Shown here: positions 1 through 14,180 of the stretch, one piece after another | Layout of the letters: each line of letters opens with the position of its first letter | Numbering within the stretch: the stretch's first letter is position 1 | DNA from: Hypomesus transpacificus | Lineage: Eukaryota > Chordata > Actinopteri > Osmeriformes > Osmeridae | Assembly (NCBI RefSeq): GCF_021917145.1 | Contig: NC_061077.1 | Location: 6,879,298-6,943,297, forward strand | Length of the DNA stretch: 64,000 nt | Direction of reading: 5' to 3' | Made by a program: the position numbers and the translations under genes | Notes under the pieces: generated by a model | The model's input: the letters and a program-made list of their open reading frames with translations, nothing else | What the model was told of the DNA's origin: nothing | The model's database searches: none

Positions 1-1158
1 TTGGGCAAAAAAGCAGAAACGAGCTGGAACACTTTTCTGGTCAAGAGTCGTTAAACTTCAGGTCATTCATGAACAGCTAAAGGGGATATTCAAATACAGT
101 TGTGGAGTTCATCAGTCAGCGATGGAGTTTTAATGGCCACCTAAGGAAATAAGAGGGAGGTAGATGTCATTAAATCAGCCCTGATCAGTATGTCTGAGAA
201 GCTGGCCATCCATCCTCATCCCACATTATGACTGAGAGCCAGCTCCACTTCACCATTGTGATGGGCTTTATCTCCAGCATACAGAACACGCCTGAGGCCT
301 GGAACTCATCCTGCTATGACAGCCGTGCACAAACTCTCCTGTTTATTTTAGGTTGCTTGATTGGGAAGGTGGGGCACAATCCCATGGCAGACTGTGGGGA
401 GGAAAACATGAAGTGAGAATAAGGTAAGACACTAGTAGTCTCATGAGGCACAATGTATCATTCCATCAATATCTGTGGTCTGAGACTAATTCATGACCAA
501 TTATGTGTGTGACCAGCAAGACATAGAGGATGCCAGAATGGTCTTATGGGGTTTTTAAAACACTTGAGAATCAGACAAATGTCTCAACCATTAAATACTG
601 AGAGACTGCTTTTTATAGATTTTGGTTTTTGTTACACAAACACACCATATCCTTTAATTTGTCCACACTTTAAGCGTCTGTTAGCTATCTGTTAATTGTC
701 TGTCAGGTTAACCTCTATTATGTTTGGTAAAAATAAATCGTTATAAAATATATATTTTGTAACTTGTCACTAAGGCACATTCCTCAGTGCACATTCATAA
801 AAATCACCTTGTTGAAGGTTAAATGTGGAGTAACACCTTTTATGTTGATGTGGTCCCTTGTTTTGGTTGTTTCTCTGCTACATTATATGGGCTTCCTCAC
901 CCCAAACCATCTTAAAACATGTACATCACTTTGATTCCCTTACCTGCTGGCTAACAAGTACTGTCTGGACAGGCATTCACTGCTGCTTTTATGGTTTCTT
1001 TCTTGAGTGTTATTGACAGCTATGCTCAAAAAACAGAAGTCCTGTTGTTGGCCCTGTCGGTTGTGTACAGGGAGGGCTCCTTAATCTACTGTGGTCAGTA
1101 TAGTTGAGGCCACAAAGCTGTCTGTCCTCCCAATGACCCCTAACTGGTGTCTTGCAAG

Positions 1159-1270
1159 ATGTCACAGCCCTCTACTGAGGGGGCTCTTCAAATACTAGTG
1201 TTGCTGCTGACTATCGTACTGCTCAGGGGTTCTGTCAGGGGGGCTGGCATGTGTGGGCCCTTGTATGGAG
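1159..1270 (+). CDS. Possible first exon encoding a signal peptide (unrecognised gene)
   Basis: An ATG at 1159 opens a short frame with a hydrophobic core (ALQILVLLLTIVLL), then small and basic residues typical of a signal cleavage region, and a CGPLYG segment. A good-looking donor (GGAG|GTGAGG) follows at about 1271. This is the architecture of a first coding exon of a secreted or type I membrane protein. I found no partner exon with matching phase before slc16a7, which runs on the other strand, and I do not recognise the family. It may be a chance open frame. Confidence 0.2.
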
Positions 1271-4200
1271 GTGAGGTGTGTAAACATTATTGTGATTACT
1301 TGTTCTGGGTCAGACATGGTATTCTGTGCAAGTGAAACTTAAATTGTGTAAGAGCTTAACATGCAGGAAGCTCAAGAGACATATCTTTTTTCTTTCCCTA
1401 AGCTACTGCATGTTTACCACTGTCGTGACTGACAAAAAACATGAAAGGTTTCGATGCCCCAAAAACAACATGACATTTGAAATAATATCAATGCATTGAC
1501 GTTTCCTACCAGGGGCTTATTGTTAGCAGACATGGACCTCATGGTGTATGTCAAAATTCACTATTCAAGTCTTTGTTGCTGTAAGTGAATTGCAATCAGG
1601 ATGTTGTTGTCAGTATTCTCCATATACAAATTATAAATGGGTTGTATTACATGGTAAGACATTTATTACAGAATTACAAAAAGCGACATAAAAACTGTTC
1701 TGAATAAAAATGGATATTTCCTTGTGTTCCTGGAGAAATTATATGCATGTGTTTTTTCAGGTAGAGGTTTCACCAATAGCCACGTATATGGCTAGATTTT
1801 GCAATGCATAATTACAGTCTAATTTTTATAATTGACACTTGTTCAGTGTATTAAGAACCTAATGAGCAGCATGGCTTATTTCAAAGATTGTCATGGGTGG
1901 TACTGCTGTTTTAAATCCTTGCTTTGTAGTTTGTTTTGCCATCCAATAGTCTTTTCTCAGGGGCGAATAAATCATATTGTTCACAAATGACATTCCAGGG
2001 AGACAGCAGATGACTTTGAGGGAGGCCTTTCAAGTTGCCTATTTACATTTTCATTGAGTGTTTCTGTTTTTTTGCAGCTTTCTTGGCTCCATTATTGTAA
2101 AGGTCAATGGAAAAATAGTTAGTGTTTACTTTATCTGCATGAACCACCTCTCAAGTTCAGCCAAGTAAGAAATTAGATTATCTTTATAGAGAACCAACTG
2201 TAGTCAGAGAATCTGAAAACGGACCTTTGAATCTTATTTGGTGGAGCGTTTATATCTTGGGTGGAATTCCATCAAACCACTATTAGAATAACTGAAGTCC
2301 CGACTGGGTATTTTAAATTTGGATCCTCTGATGTTTGATAGAAATGGAATGCTTCTGCACCTGATGATCTTGACATTTAATAGTTATTTTTAGGGATATG
2401 GATCTTTTCCGTTACAAGTTTGTTGTGTATGAGTGAAACAGTGCTTCTCTCAGCAGACTCTCCTCATTAACTCTCAAGACACACACATTACAGCCAAAAG
2501 ACTGATGGAGGGAGATCAAATACAAATGCAAAAAAAGTTTACATATGCTCTAGTTTCTGTTTACTTTGAGGTCCATGATTAGAAACCTGAGGGAGCTGTA
2601 CTCTGCAAATGTCATAATGTTTGGTTAATTGTTCAGAATGACAGAATTCCTGTGTTTCATGATTTCACAGCTAAGTCCAAAATCAATGTATGCATGTGCA
2701 ATTTAAAAACCAAAGATAACTGAAGAAGACTGCAGTCTTAGACAGAAAATGAGTCCCATACAGATGCATTTCAACATAAGTACCCATTCTTTTAGCTCAA
2801 ACTGCTGATGACAGTCTCTGGAGAGAGCAGATGCTCTGCCTTCTGGCTCTCTGCCTCGTATTTCCATTCCATTTACTTTCCCTGCTTATCCTGAGATCTG
2901 CTGCAACAACTCTAGAGTCTCCCACTGCCAGGTGTGTCGAAGATTTTACTAAAAAAACGATTAACGATTGTTAACAATATAATTAAAAGATAGCACTACG
3001 AAAATTAGGTGCTAAGTCTTTGGTCTGTTGTGATTTTCCTTTTGAAAGGCAAAAAAGGTATCCATATGCACCTCTTCCTTGTCTGCTGTACTCTGCTTTT
3101 TCTCAGGCCTTTGTTGCAGGATGAAGGGCAAAGGTGAGAAGGTGTTTACTGTTGATGAGTACACCAAGTTCAATGTGTTTTTTCCCCATTAAAAGTTGTG
3201 ATTCTTCATACTTCAAGCAGATCTCTCTCCATGCAACACCTTTGTTTAGTTGTGGCTTTCAATATGCATATGTCTGTCTTCTAAGATGGCTTGAGGAAAA
3301 CATAATGCCCTTAACATTGCTGTTCAGTTCAGCATCTGTATGGTGGACAAAATCATAATGCTTATCTACCAACACATCACCTCCTCATCTCATGGACAGA
3401 CCCCAAATGATATTCTTTTTAATAACTTTTTCCTTTGAATAAGCAGTTGTGTGCGTCCAGTGTAACACAATACCCTGAAGAACAGCTACAGTATAATGTC
3501 AGTGAATGCTGGGTGATGTGGTAGTGGGGTGCTATGTATCTGTCAAAACAATCATTTATTTACTTTACTTTTTCAATCGTGATCAGGCTCCTCTGCATTT
3601 TAAAACCAAAGTTGGCCTCTCTAACACCCCTGTCTGATAGAAAAGTACAAAGAAGTCTAAAGTGATACCTGCTACAACACAAACCTCTCAGTCTTTCAGT
3701 ACAGCTCCTCAGACCTTGTTATGCAGTCTCACCCATTAAACTACAGAGTCAGTAATGGGATGACTGCTGAGTGAATATGACGGTTGCAGCTGGGAGAGGT
3801 TCACTAAAAGGAGCACCAGAGGACTCTGGAGACACTCTGAGTGATGATGGTATTACTTTCTTACTGAATGTTACATCATCTTGTCAGAGATGACAGGGCA
3901 GTGGACACAGAGGAGGAAGATGGAGGTTGACATCATTACTATGGAGACCACGCAGGCTCTAGAAGCAGCTAAGTGAGCTCATGCTAGGAGGTAAAAGTGA
4001 TACAACACAATGATAATAGAACTCTAGTCATGGCAGTGATGCCTCAGAAAGCCTTGAGCAGTTTATATCTTATGTGTTGATTGAGCATTGAGTTGGCTTT
4101 ATCTGAATCGATTTAAAGTCACTACATTTCTTGGAATGTAGTTATTAGGGTCTATTTAGTATACAAAGAGGTTTGGCATATTTAAAGAAAGAGTAATCAA

Positions 4201-5175
4201 CACACTTGTTTGAGATTAGAAATTCAATAGTCACAGCAGAGCTTGCGCCAGGTATCCAACTGAGCAGAGAGATCATGCTGAAAATGGAAGAATGACAGAC
4301 AGAATATCCACCAAAATTACCTTTCTCCTCAACCTTTGCAGACTCTAATACAAAAATTGTGAATATAAAATCTCAAATGGTATTCTTTCCCCTTTAAAAA
4401 AGAAATTTACATATGAAGTTGGCTGCTTGAAGTACCTGCTGCGTATGACTCCTGTGTGGTTGGAGAGGAAGCATTTTTCTTCCCACCAATGGAAGCGTGA
4501 GTCAGGTTTATGACTGTAGGGAGCACAGGGTGGCCTTTATTTCCCTGAGAAGAATCATTATTATTACCCTGCAAATTTATGGCTATGCGTCTAGAAAGAA
4601 CCTACGAGCAGAGTGACTGTCATTTCCTGCCCTATCTTATGCATTATTGATAGGTCTATAGCCCCATCATCTACTGTGTACCATTACGATATATCACTGG
4701 TAACAAACAGCTAGACAGACTCCAGTGAGTTGGTTTCTGGTCCTCTCTTCAACTGAGAAATGCAATCTTTTTAATTAAATTATTTCTTTATATAGTTAAG
4801 ACAGCAAACTTGCTCATATGTTTTTGCTAAACATTCTGATGGAGGATATGCTTTTTTCATGTTATTTCATAGGTATGCAGTTTTATTTCAATGAATCAAC
4901 ATCTTTTCATTCAGTAATTGAAATTATCATTGTTTCCATAATCTACAGTTCCATGTTTGTGAGGTTGATTATGTTATTACAGTAAGAGGAGTAACTATAC
5001 AGCAGACCAGCTGGGTCTGAGGACCAGTGAGAGTACTCATCCATGGTATAATTATGCCCTATGTCCAGATGAATGAGTAAACTTGCTTGAAGTATGGAAA
5101 TTTGAGGAATTGCTTTATTCATTACAGCAATACTTACAGGATCCACAAACATAATATATACTAATGCAAGGAATC

Positions 5176-5270
5176 TGTGTGTGTGTGTGTGTGTGTATGT
5201 GTGCGTGTGTGTGTGCGTGTGTGCGTGTGTGTCTGTGTGTCTGTGTGTCTGTGTGTCTGTGTGTATGTGC
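5176..5270. repeat. TG/TCTG microsatellite
   Basis: An uninterrupted TG-rich dinucleotide tract grades into a TGTGTGTC repeat. It produces spurious His/Thr-rich open frames on the minus strand. It is simple sequence with no gene in it. Confidence 0.95.
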
Positions 5271-8200
5271 AAGTTTTATAGTGAGATTTTAGGTTGACTT
5301 TAGTGGAATGGTTAACTTGAGAACCGGGGACTGTGCAAAGTTGTAATTTTGCGGGTGTCAATGTCAGGACCAAAGGACGTGCTGCGGTTGAAGTTGTTTG
5401 GATGAGCGCTTTGAGATGAGAAAAAGAAAATGCTGCCATGTTTGCGATGCATCCCTTTCATAATATCACAGCGCAGAGCTGAGCTCCACTAAACACTTGA
5501 GTCACTGATCTCGCAAGACGCAAACTGGCATGGATACAGCAAACATATGACATTATTTATGTCAAAGCTATACAGAAAAAAACTATTATACAGCACTGCT
5601 GTAACAGACTCTGAGAGTGATCCAAGTATAGAGGGGTCGTTTAATCAGGCCGGGCAATCAAGGTGTCTACAAGCAGAGATCCGGAACCAGGCGGACGGTA
5701 ATATAGATCATCCAGAATCGTAGTCAAAAGTATACATATATTCAAAAATTATGGCATACGCTTTTGGGGTATATTTAGAAGCACATTTTCGTATCGTTTT
5801 TACAACGCTGATATAGCACAGCGGGAATTTTGGGCCCCATAAAAAAAGAAAAAAGTTTATCATTTATATTAGGTTTTGTAGTTTTTATTTCGGACAGCAT
5901 ACGTGGTTGGCTGTCATAGCGTAGCACATTTATATTAATATAAAGTAGTAGTGATATTTTGACCAGATTTGAATATTAGGGGGGGATGTGGCCCCCCCAA
6001 TATATATTATGATTACGGCCTTCCTTTGCCACGCGCCCCAAAATTTGCTGCGAGCTGATCTGTGTACTTCCACGGAATTTCAAAGAAGAACGTTTTTCAA
6101 GGAGGAAATTGCTTTTATGATGTGGTTGAAAAAGTACTTTTGATCATTTAAATTGTGATCATCTGACAAATGTAGGTACCAAAGCCACTAAGAAACGGTC
6201 TTCTCCAGCTGCATCACGGGGCACTGTGCCCTATCTATAATTCCTGAAATCTGTGTGTGTGTGTCACCAACATCACTGGCACTGTGCACTAGGACCTATA
6301 ATGCTAATACCCTTAGAAGAGCTGTCACAATTGGAATGCATTTCACACGCAAACAAACTGTAACAAATGTTGACATAAGTAAACAGCTGTACCATTGAAA
6401 TGTAAGGCAAATGGCCTGCTATGCTCCTGGGCATTTCTTGAGAATAAGAAAAATCACCCGAGCATTTTGTATAACTCGGTAAGGGTGCCTCAATTATCTT
6501 GTGGAGCTATTACCAGATTAATGGTGGTCATTAGATCCTAACTAGCCAATTATAAAAGGGGATAATTAGATTGTCAGATTGCTGAAAGCCCAATAAAGAC
6601 CAGCATGTCCTTACAAAACAACTGGACCCCATTTTACACTGACACTGCTGTTATATCTATTTATCAGTCTATCTCTATTTTGCTTTCTTTCTGCTTTCTG
6701 TCTTTCTTTCTCTCTATCTCTCTCTATTTCATTTTCTCTATTTGGAGGATATAATGGACTAAAATGTGTGATGTGAGTATGAGTCAGTTCAGGATGTTCA
6801 GAAATGTTTCAAATGGAAGTTCAGAACCTCCTACATGTGTTTGTGATAATCTGGTCTCTTTCCCAATGCCTCTCATTCTGAAGGACCCTTCAGATCAGCG
6901 GCAATCATCCTATTTAGACAGCGGAGGAGGGGGCCTTCTCTCATAGTTTTTTCTCTGTAGTGTTTATCAGGTTTCCCACAATGATATGCTTCATTGTGGC
7001 CATTTGGAGGGTTCTTCATCATCTGTACAACAAATTTGGAATTTAGAAAAAATTAATTTGACAGTTGCCTGATTTACTGTGACAAAAACAGCAAAATATC
7101 CACAGACTGTAACTGTGTTTCCTCTGTATTTTGGTCAGGGGTGCATATCAATAAGATTTACAGACCAAAGAAAAAGAGCAGTCATGAAAAAACAGATGCT
7201 CCTTTTTCTGCTTCATTAGCTTCCAAGATAATATCCTTCTCAGAGTCAGAATCAATTTTGTTCTACTGACCCACCTTGTGAATGCATTACAATACATTAA
7301 AGCTGATTGTCTTTGTACAACCTGGCTATGAAAAAGTGTAGTGTAATTCAATGCCAGTTTGTTGCATGACGTCCCTGAGGTGATTATGCTATTCTATGTT
7401 AATAAGAATGTTGGCCCTTTTCAGAATATGTATATAATGCAAAATGCTTCCTTGAAACCATGGGTTTAAGACACAATAATTACAATGTTCCAATCTCAAT
7501 ACAATAAATATAATGCATAGTTGTTCATCAGAGATGTTCGCCTTAAATTTGTGTGTTTCACACGACACTACTCATTATTTATCAACATTACCTACATCCA
7601 TCTGTAATATTTTTAAATACATTTTACCTATGTATAATACAATTCACTTAGTTGAATGATTGAATATAGCAATGATAAAGTAGCATGAGCACTCCATAAC
7701 TTGAGAACAGTCTCTGAACTGAGACAGCAAACAAACACTAAAGCATTTAGCAGCCAATAGCACATTCAAAGGAAAACTGAAGCAGTGAACTAGGGACTCA
7801 ATGGTGTGTTTTTTCAGGGCATTCTATCCATGCCAGACATTAGAGATAATGACATCCACAGTCAAAGCTTTAGCCAAGCCACCAGCCTTGATTAATGCTC
7901 TATGATGAGGAATGGCCTCTCAAGTCGAGAAACTAATACCTTTTCATTCATATGTGGGAGGTAAAGTCGCTTGAAGTCACTTTATCATTACTGGATTGTC
8001 TCATTCCTCTCTCTTTTATTAACACTGAGATTTGCTCCACAATACTATTGGTTGTTCCCCAGACCTCCATTCAGTGACAGACATTTGCTCATGGGAGAAT
8101 TCAACTTAAAGTATCAGAATGGAGGCATCTTTCCAAGATCATAAAGACTTTATAATTGTCCCATATGGCTTCTTTCTGCTTAAAGTGTTGCTTCACTATT

Positions 8201-11200
8201 GGACAAGGAACGGAAGTTAATGACCTACCTATGACTGCAAGAAGCAGCCGTCACAGTTAACAATCCCATCATGTCACTTACAAGAGAGAAATGTAAAGTA
8301 TTGATTCGGCAACTTGACAAGATTGCTGGCAGCACACAAACAAACCCTCTTATGAACCATAAATGCTTGATAAAATGCTCTTCATTCTATACCTGACATA
8401 GAAAAAGTGAGACAAATTGGCCTTCTTCAGCTCGTTATTTCATCTTAGCTCATCCTCTTGATAAATTAAACACATTAGAGTTTGCTTTGTAATCCAATGT
8501 GTACAGTATGTACAGTAAATGTCAGAAAAATCTAGCATAGATTCAATGTGACATGGTCCCTGATATGGGAAGACACAGCTGTTAAGACAGAGACGGGTGT
8601 GTGGACTGGCAGTTGATTTGTCATCATGCCTCATTCTGCTTTTCACTTTGGGGCAAGGGCAAGCTCGCACGCCTCAGTGCTTCCTGTAATTATTTCTGCT
8701 CCTCTCCCTTTTCTATGCCCCAGCCCATCTCAGTCTTGGCCAATGTTGGGGTCTCTGTCCCAAAGGACATGCCACTGGAACAGCCATCTCAGGAGTCTTC
8801 AAATAGGGATTGGGATCTCAGATTTGATGCAATGTTTCAAATTAAGAAGAAAGAAAATTAAATCTCGCAATTTTATCTCTAAGGTCGAATTGGCCCCTCA
8901 TGTGGTCTGCTAAACTGATAATGCAACCTCATTCTTAACTATGGTTGGGGGGTTTTCTCAACTACAAATTTAATTTGTTTGTGTCTGTGGGTGAGCAGGA
9001 TTGTGATACTAAAACTCAGTCTTTATCTGTCTATACTGAATAAAATGTCTGTGCATTTCAAATTTTACAAAATTATACTGTGAACCAATCTCAATACCAG
9101 ACACTTCCAAAGCATTATCCCAAAACCATGCACATTACAGTTGCCAGAACATCCCTAAACACAAAAGCTTTCAGAACTGCCTGCATTCAATTGATAAAGC
9201 ACAACAATGATTTTCATAGGCCACAGAGAGACTTTAAATCCAGTGTTTCAGAGACAAGTAGTTGTTCTCACAAAGGCTAAATGTATTTTGAGTGGCAGAT
9301 TAAGGATGTTGGTCAGGGGCACTGCTTTGTCAACTCTGAAAAGTAGGGTAAATGTGTGTTTGGATGATAATGCACACTGACATAGTCTGAACATAAAAAT
9401 GAAACAAACCCGCTAAGTATGGTTGGAAGATTATATGTATTCCACATTTCCTTAATTATGGGGTAGCATTTACTCTCATTGTCTTTTTGCTTTGCTTCTC
9501 AGTTTCTCTTACAAGCATTTCTCATAATTGGTTGTTAGCGTATGGACGTTAGGGGTTTGAGTTCCTCTTCTGGCCTCTTCTCGTCTGGGTTTACACAATG
9601 GATTATTGCCTTCATGATGATTCTGTTTGTATTTCCCTATAGTCAAATACACACAGACAACATGACAATTCACCCCACACTACATGGCCATGAAGCTGTG
9701 GCCTATAAGAGACAAAAAGTAATTCATTACCAAAAGTTGTTTTGACAAAACATCTGAATAGTCATGTTGTTTGCACACACTCTGCCCTCTAGGGTTTGAC
9801 TCATTTAAAGCTGAATGTTCTTAGTTTATATGTATACATTCAAAACAGCCTGTCAACCAAATCCATTATATTTTTCTTTGATTGTACACTGAACATGGTT
9901 TACATGTTGAGCAAGCCAGTTCCATGTTTACCAAATGGAGAACTGGAGGGTAGTGGACTATGATAGAGGAAGGCAGGACATGCTGTCTCTAGAGACAACA
10001 TGGCAAATGAATCTTTCAAGGAATAATGGCTAGACTGAAAGTGACTTGTCAGTACTCTTCTATTAGGTGGCATGTCTCAAGAAGGTGTCTGTGTTTGATC
10101 AATGTTTGGCCAAGCCCTGCCTTATGTTCCAGTCTTGCATTATGACCCACAAAGCTGCAGAATGGGTGGTATTCCCACAGAGTCTAAACATTGTGAAGGC
10201 AGATTAGTTCTGCTGCAGTGGTTAAAGATTAGCAGAGATTAAGAATCATGCTGGATGAAGGAAACAGTATCACTTCCTACTTTAGTTAAATCTAAGTCAT
10301 GTGTGCAGTAGTTGGGGTACACTTTCTGTCAAAATCAATACTCTTTGTTTCTCTTATTGTGAAATTTGCTGCAACATATGATGTTGGTCCAAAGACAAAC
10401 ACAGTTTTCCAATCCAGACAGGTTAGTGCTCTTTTTTCAAAATGTGGCTGCTGCTGCATTTTAACAGATTTATCAGACTTTCACCTATATATTTCTTAGA
10501 ATTTACCCTCCATTCTGAAAATTGAATAGTGTTCAACACAAAGTGGATGTGTCTGTCTAACAGGCACCGTTTCCCAGGATTGACGCTACAAACTGTCAGG
10601 ATTCAATTTGCTGGGTCTCAATCAAAGTCAGATTTACTGACATCAGTCCTAGTTCAGTACATGTGATTACATTCAAGCTGTTCAAAAAAGAGATAATACA
10701 GGGCTTATGTGGACTGCTAGTAATTGGAGGCCTTCACTTTCTCAGTTTGTGCCCACAAGTTAAACTTGTCTGAGCATGTCCTCAGGGTGTAGATGCTGAG
10801 ATGGTCCACACATGTCCATCATTGATTTATTCATCACAACAAATTATTCTTGATAGGTAATGGGATTATGTAACAATTCCCTGGGTCTATGAATTCACCC
10901 AACTGTATCTTATATTTTAAGCATCACAAACCAAGATTTTCTAGTTACAAATCCTGTTTAAAAGATTTTCAGATTATTATTTCCAAAGTTATTATTTTTT
11001 TTTTTTAAAGCTATTCCACGGTCATTTGCGATGTAAATAACATCTGCCTACAGGACATCTCTATATGGGATCATGTACTGTATCATTTTTACAATAATAA
11101 TAAATGGAGCATTGATCTGAATAACACGTTGTGTTTCTCTTATTGCAGTTGTATGGGTCCAGGCACAATATTATCATCACATCACTCAACACTTGGTGCC

Positions 11201-11479
11201 TGCAGGCTATGGAAGCCTACCTTAAGGGAGTCTTTTTCACACAGTGAGGTTGTTTTATGTGTCTGTACTCCGTAGAGATGCAAAGAAGTGTTTCTAGTTA
11301 TCGTTGGAGGATCAATCTCTGACAACCTCTAGCACCACCTATTGGTAATAAATATACAATACATTTGTTTGCCTTTATACAACAACCTGCTTGTACTTGT
11401 AAATTATCTTGTTTCATTTAATGGATTATCACATTTTATCGCTTCATTCTTTTTGACATGTTAAAAGTATTATCTCAAA

Positions 11480-14036
11480 TTTATTAACACAGTATACTAA
11501 AAAGCTGATTTTTTTTTCTTCTAAAAAACAAATCCTGTGTACAGCTTTCATAATATAGACAATTTTTTCTATTGAGCAATATGTTAAATTTTTCCCAGAC
11601 AGGCAAAACATTATTAACCTGTACAGTGTTTAGTCCCAGGAAGTTCAGCACTCCACAAAAGCCATTCAGACTTCTTGGCTCATTTGACTTTCCCCTTCTC
11701 CCTCCTCCACAGACATCTTTGTAGCCCCCATGTCCACAGCCTGGCACTGCCTCAGCTTCTCCTCCTGGTCCAGGCGTTGGTAGTTGAAGTAGTTCATGAC
11801 GAAAAGGAAAATACCTGGCAGGAGCATCATGACACCACATGCATAGTACATGTATTTGTAGTCCATGAAGATGTCCACCAGTGCTCCTGCAGTCAAAACA
11901 GACATTCTTACAGTAGCTCTTTGATTCCTCTGGTATGAGTGAATCTACATAGCTCATATGTTTCAACAAGCATGTTGTTTTTTTCATTCACTCACCTGCA
12001 ATTGGAGGGCCAAGAAGAACAGGGCCACACTCAATAATGGTGACAAGTCCTACTGCACTGGAGAATCTCTGTGCTCCAACTAGATCCATCAGCACCTCAA
12101 ACAGCAAGGCACACACCATTCCAAATGCCACACCAAAGAAGACCGCATAGACGACCAGACCAGTGTATCCAGGTAACAGAGGACACATAAGGTGGCACAA
12201 ACCATTGTACGCTACAGCAAAGCTGAAAAAGTACTGGATCCTGGGCCTAATCCACTTGGTATTGGCTATGAGACCAGTACCTGGCCTTGCAAACATGTCT
12301 ACTAGGGCAAAAATGGAGAGTAGTAAGGCTGCTGAGTACTCATCAATCCCTCTGTGTTTGGCATATGGGGCCAGGAAAACCACTGGCGCAAAGAAGCCAA
12401 AAAACATGAACACATTACCCACTAGGTAGATGAGGAAACCTCTGTGTTTGAAGAGAGAGAGATCTATAAATGAACTCATTTGATCAGCACAGGCACTCTT
12501 CTGTGGCTCTCCTTGTTCATCAAGAAGGCTAGTGGATGGTGTGTTGGTGTTGTCTTCAGAACTTTTCTCAGGTGATGCTCCATTAGAGATAGCTGAGGTT
12601 GTTGTACTTTGTTGTTTCTTTGCGTTGACTGGTCTCATCAGAGCACCAGCGACACAACAGTTAAGGACAATGGCTCCCAGAATGAGGAAACTTCCCCTCC
12701 AGCCAAAACTGTCAAACAGGAACTGGTTGAGTGGAGCCAGAGTGGAGAGGAAAACTGGGCTACCTGCCATGGCTAGCCCATTTGCCATTGGCCTTTTGAT
12801 CAAGAAGTACTTTCCTATGATAGTAAGAGAGGGCTGTAGGTTGAAAGCAAGGCCAAATCCTGAGAAGAGATAGGATTACATTATCAACAAATTTTCACTG
12901 GGTGATTTAGTATATTGTGCCTAAACCTATTAACAACTGATCAACCAATTTTTGCCAATGATGTGAGAATTGAGCTTGTTAAATTATGAGCAAATTCTTA
13001 TTTTATTGATCCCATTCAACACGCTATTGCTTGGTTGTTGTGCCTAGAGCCACTGTTCAATGTGTCTTGCATAGCATAGCCATTTACAAAATTGAAAGTG
13101 ACACTTCAATCAATGCTGAATCTGATAAGACAATCTGGCTTTTATGTGGGAAAGCCACACATATCTCAAAGCATAGCATCAAAGACTAACCCAAAATGAC
13201 CTTTTGTAATTTCCCATGGACACATCAAGCCCCTGCAGTCTGCCCTTGACTGGTTTCCTGAGATCACACACACAGAGGGAAAAGCCCCCTAGTGCATTGA
13301 CCTCCCAACCACGAAAAGATACAACCCTTCTGACGTACAAAAAAGCACAGAACTTTACAAATGGCCAACCTTGTCCGGGCACAACCCATACAAAACTAGA
13401 AAGAACTCACTCTAAACAAACACTACAAAAAAACAAGTGCCGTAAAAAAAAACATTAAAACATAACATCCCCATTGCAAGAAAACCATGTTTCAGTGTGT
13501 GAACATTTCAAAAAAACAATTGAACAAAATACATACCTCCGATTACTCCAACACATAAATACAGATGCATTATAGAATGGCCAAAGGAAGCAGCTATCAT
13601 AGCAATCCCGACCATAAGGCCACCAACCATGACCACAGGTCTGCTGTCATAGCGGTTCACCAGTATACTGCTCACAGGACCTACAGGAGAATTAAGTGGG
13701 TTATTACATATATGTCCAATTACCAGAATAAAGCAAATTCAACTTCAAGAAGAATAGGCATCTGTAGGATTGATAGTCATTCAGCAATTTCACAAAGCTG
13801 TATCACATTTGGAACTTACCTCCTGCGTACATAGCAGCGAGCATAATTGAGGACACCCATGCTATCTCACTGTAGGACACAGAAAAATACTCCTGAATCT
13901 CCTTAAAGTAGATGGTGAGGGACTTCGGGAAAGCATATGAAAATCCAATAGAGATGAAAGCACCTAAGACTACAGCCCAGCCCCAGCCTCCATCTGGAGG
14001 GGTGTATTCCAGGTTGGTGGTTGCCGCAGGAGGCAT
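11480..14036 (-). CDS. slc16a7: Monocarboxylate transporter 2-like (SLC16A7)
   Basis: Proton-coupled carrier of lactate, pyruvate and ketone bodies in the plasma membrane, major facilitator fold with 12 spans. Coding exons on the minus strand: 13820-14036, 13537-13680, 11996-12859 and 11666-11886, with consistent GT/AG phases, giving 481 residues (human MCT2 478). Visible family marks are the N-terminal PPDGGWGW signature, [16 protein letters not shown], the paired Asp/Arg of VDMFARP (equivalent to the proton-relay pair of MCT1), and [12 protein letters not shown]. Segments such as [10 protein letters not shown] and the [11 protein letters not shown] region favour MCT2 over MCT1. The 144-nt second exon has the size usual in this family. 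A non-coding exon ends at the donor at 14180; the coding exon acceptor lies about 20 nt before the ATG. A polyadenylation signal lies at 11480-11485. The tail is acidic and short. I am confident of the family, slightly less of the paralogue. Confidence 0.9.
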
Positions 14037-14180
14037 GATGCCTCCAAAGGTTTAGCTGTGGAACCAGTAGATATGAAAGTCAGGTTGACTCACCAGTAAG
14101 GTATTTCATGAATGTCAAGTAATTGTTTACACAAGTTGTCATGAAAAAACTCAAGAAATAAGGAATTTAAGTATCTTACC

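Larger units (their letters stand above)
1..11479. other. Non-coding 11.5-kb left flank
   Basis: No convincing multi-exon gene is visible on either strand. Open frames are short, carry no recognisable domain, and mostly lack splice-site context. The stretch is AT-rich and holds a TG-rich microsatellite near 5.2 kb, a pyrimidine-rich tract near 6.66-6.74 kb, and a block at about 5.6-6.1 kb with more CpG than its surroundings that may be old repeat. One doubtful signal-peptide exon near 1.16 kb is listed separately. The 3' end of slc16a7 (minus strand) closes the region on the right. Confidence 0.6.

Noticed and set aside
4943-5439. Two overlapping His/Thr-rich minus-strand open frames
   Set aside because: They are translations of the TG microsatellite and its flanks; there is no complexity outside the repeat.
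13216-13458. 80-residue plus frame inside an slc16a7 intron
   Set aside because: Low-complexity Lys/Thr-rich end and no recognisable content.
11666-14036. MCT1 (slc16a1) identity for the transporter
   Set aside because: Several blocks ([16 protein letters not shown], the IDEYSAA region) fit MCT2 better, though the two are close.
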